Below are positions 63,892 to 64,000 of a stretch of DNA of 64,000 nucleotides, one piece after another. Under the pieces are notes generated by a model. It saw only the letters and a program-made list of their open reading frames with translations. It did not search any database and was not told where the DNA came from. This stretch comes from Thalassotalea sp. G2M2-11 (GTDB taxonomy: Bacteria > Pseudomonadota > Gammaproteobacteria > Enterobacterales > Alteromonadaceae), in assembly GCF_017168195.1 (NCBI RefSeq), contig NZ_JADNYL010000001.1, positions 806,001-870,000 of the forward strand. Reading direction: 5' to 3'. The position numbers were made by a program, and so were the translations under genes. How positions within the stretch are numbered: the stretch's first letter is position 1; each line of letters opens with the position of its first letter.

Positions 63892-64000
63892 ATGACTATC
63901 AAACGTGCGTTAAGCGTGATTGGTTTAGCTAGCTTAATAAGCTTTTCATCGGTAGCGGTAGATAAAGATTTACCTACTTATAAAAAAGTCAGTGGCGTAT
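63892..64000 (+). CDS. pstS: Phosphate ABC transporter substrate-binding protein PstS (partial)
   Basis: First 36 codons only; cut by the window end. Signal peptide (about 1-23, LSVIGLASLISFSSVAV), then DKDLPTYKKVSGV, the usual start of the mature marine-type PstS before the SSVGSDT-type phosphate loop, which lies beyond the window. Strong Pho boxes upstream. TGGAGAA upstream of the ATG. Confidence 0.85.
   Translation, partial: MTIKRALSVIGLASLISFSSVAVDKDLPTYKKVSGV

Overview
The window looks like a chromosomal segment of a marine gammaproteobacterium of the order Alteromonadales (Colwellia/Thalassotalea/Shewanella-like). The grounds are moderate-to-low GC, gammaproteobacterial gene blocks (yfjD-ypjD-ffh-rpsP-rimM-trmD-rplS, aroF-tyrA, mutH-rppH-ptsP-thyA, porin-phoB-phoR-pstS), MutH (which implies Dam methylation) and a DUF3450/TtpC-type TonB system. 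I see no rRNA, tRNA, CRISPR array, prophage or insertion sequence. The genus call is an inference from content, not a database result.

Layout. 1-330: two tandem, related, minus-strand small-RNA-like units, each with a sigmaE-like promoter and an intrinsic terminator. 331-951: a transglycosylase-like lipoprotein. 952-1558: non-coding, with three perfect DnaA boxes and a long hairpin. 1559-4908 (minus): yfjD, ypjD and a heavy-metal permease. 5115-8828 (plus): ffh, then the rpsP-rimM-trmD-rplS operon. 8907-10097: a NagX-like acyltransferase. 10405-13696: a chemoreceptor, porin and PstS-like binding protein trio. 14118-16061: acs. 16359-18609: aroF-tyrA behind paired TyrR-like boxes, followed by a thioredoxin-like lipoprotein and its decayed tandem copy. 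19449-25825: accessory membrane and envelope genes, including a 58-codon DUF3012 lipoprotein and a PAS chemoreceptor. 25858-27216: pheA with a complete phenylalanine attenuator. 27784-31179: sufS-sufU-xdhC-mocA-like operon. 31222-33926: yaiL, glutaredoxin, msrP-msrQ. 34095-36733: an amidohydrolase pair. 36895-43514: yeaD, mutH, rppH, ptsP, a TauE/SafE permease and thyA. 43594-49870: a repeat lipoprotein, ferredoxin-trhP, an HDOD protein, rdgC and an orphan histidine kinase.

50175-64000 is the most interesting part. A six-gene TonB energisation operon (DUF3450, TtpC-like, ExbB, ExbD, TonB, TPR) lies beside a TonB-dependent receptor and a large unknown lipoprotein. These face a porin, phoB-phoR and the start of pstS. 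Pho boxes with the same geometry (two half-sites 11 bp apart, then about 10 bp to a -10 element) stand before the lipoprotein-receptor operon, the porin, phoB and pstS. A weaker one stands before the TonB operon. I read this as a candidate phosphate-starvation outer-membrane uptake system with its own TonB motor. The substrate and the role of the lipoprotein are unknown.

Links across the window: aroF-tyrA and pheA cover DAHP synthesis and both chorismate branches, each with a visible but different control. xdhC/mocA-like genes handle molybdenum cofactor, and the nearby molybdoenzyme is MsrP. Start codons were moved from the longest ORF wherever a Shine-Dalgarno site or family alignment favoured an internal codon.
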